Source: Alviniconcha marisindica (lineage: Eukaryota; Mollusca; Gastropoda; Provannidae). From it: DNA of 64,000 bases. Below, piece after piece: positions 63,263 to 64,000 of this stretch. Location: the NCBI GenBank assembly GCA_018857735.1, contig JABMCL010000958.1:1320001-1384000 (forward strand), given 5' to 3'. Numbering within the stretch: the stretch's first letter is position 1; each line of letters starts with the position of its first letter. The position numbers were made by a program, and so were the translations under genes. Below the pieces are notes generated by a model. It did not search any database. It had not been told where the DNA came from and worked only from the letters and a program-made list of their open reading frames with translations.

Positions 63263-64000
63263 ATCATGACCCAAACACGAAACCCTAACCCAGGGAAAGC
63301 ACAAAGTATCTAGTCGGATCAACTAGAAAAAATAACGGCAAACAAAGTCAAAGAACGTACTGGGAGGGGTGAAATTGTGGAATTATAGATAGGTAATAAT
63401 GTGATGAGATTTTCTTTATTGTAGTTTGTAGATTGCTGCTACTCACTGTACAATACATGTACATTATTTTTCTTGTGTATTGTCATGTATGTGGGGGTTT
63501 TGTTGTTGTTTTGGGGGGCGTTATCTTTTATATTTTTCTCAACTTTGAAAATGTCGGAGAATGTCACAGTTGCAAAGCGCAGTGAGTTTGGATCAGAGAA
63601 TAGCGATATATTGGCCCAAAAGTTATCTTTTAGTATTTATTATTATTGTGAAGGCATGGGTCGTCCTAACTGAAACGGACTGAAACGCCATGAATCTGAC
63701 AAAGAAAGAAAGGAGAGTGACAGAAGAAGAAAGACGAGAAAAAACAAAATCCCAGATCAGTGTTGTCAGTGGCGGTGTCAGAGCTTTATCTTTAGAGATT
63801 CGAACTGGAAATTGTTCTAAGTCGATTACCCTGTAGGCACCCTTACAACCATTTTGCTGTTATACTACTTTACTAGTTATAGGATTAGGTGAGTAAATTT
63901 CTCTGGAGCTGTTCTGCTTACGTACGCTCTCAGCTACAAAAGACATCTCCATGGAACACAACAAACTGGCAGCTGATGTGGCTTTAAATGAACTCAGGCT

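Larger units (their letters stand above)
61631..64000 (+). other. Intron 1 of the ankyrin-type gene, right part
   Basis: Apart from the two SINE-like copies at 61850-62135 and 63092-63262, I find no exon with family support. Short ORFs in both strands here have no recognisable domain. Confidence 0.4.

Overview
This is an animal nuclear genome window. Genes are split by GT-AG introns, introns are full of simple repeats, minisatellites, SINE-like and LINE-derived sequence, and there are no operons. The proteins point to a bilaterian invertebrate. The intron-dense gene structure, long TG/CA tracts and short dispersed tRNA-SINE-like repeats suggest a lophotrochozoan, probably a gastropod mollusc, but that is inference only.

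Region 1 (577-39661, + strand) holds the 3' part of a FRAS1/FREM-family extracellular matrix gene, best matching FREM2. I resolved 49 coding exons whose intron phases all agree. They encode about 2,912 residues in one frame: 12 CSPG (NG2-type) repeats, 5 Calx-beta domains, the conserved FREM C-terminal region, a furin-type site, one membrane helix, a basic stop-transfer stretch, and a cytoplasmic tail ending in the PDZ ligand DGTEV. The N-terminal exons lie before base 1.

Region 2 (42951-57044, - strand) is a complete LARP7 gene of 12 coding exons and 815 codons: La motif, RRM1, a very long Lys/Ser/Glu-rich linker, and a C-terminal xRRM with a conserved basic tail. LARP7 binds and stabilises 7SK RNA. 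It is convergent with FREM2; 39662-42950 is 3'UTR and intergenic sequence.

Region 3 (57045-64000) begins with a probable divergent promoter containing ETS-like, CCAAT and YY1-like motifs. It is followed by the first coding exon (58211-58358, +) of an ankyrin-type gene whose other exons lie outside the window. Its first intron holds a decayed 5'-truncated LINE and two SINE-like repeats.

The most unusual property is that many exon ends in both large genes have been tandemly duplicated into the adjoining intron. Copies of the splice acceptor or donor, plus some coding sequence, form arrays of 2 to 11 units. Two acceptor arrays (10470-10790, 90-bp unit; 8770-8985, 105-bp unit) stay open in the coding frame, so use of an upstream acceptor would add 30- or 35-residue blocks to a CSPG repeat.
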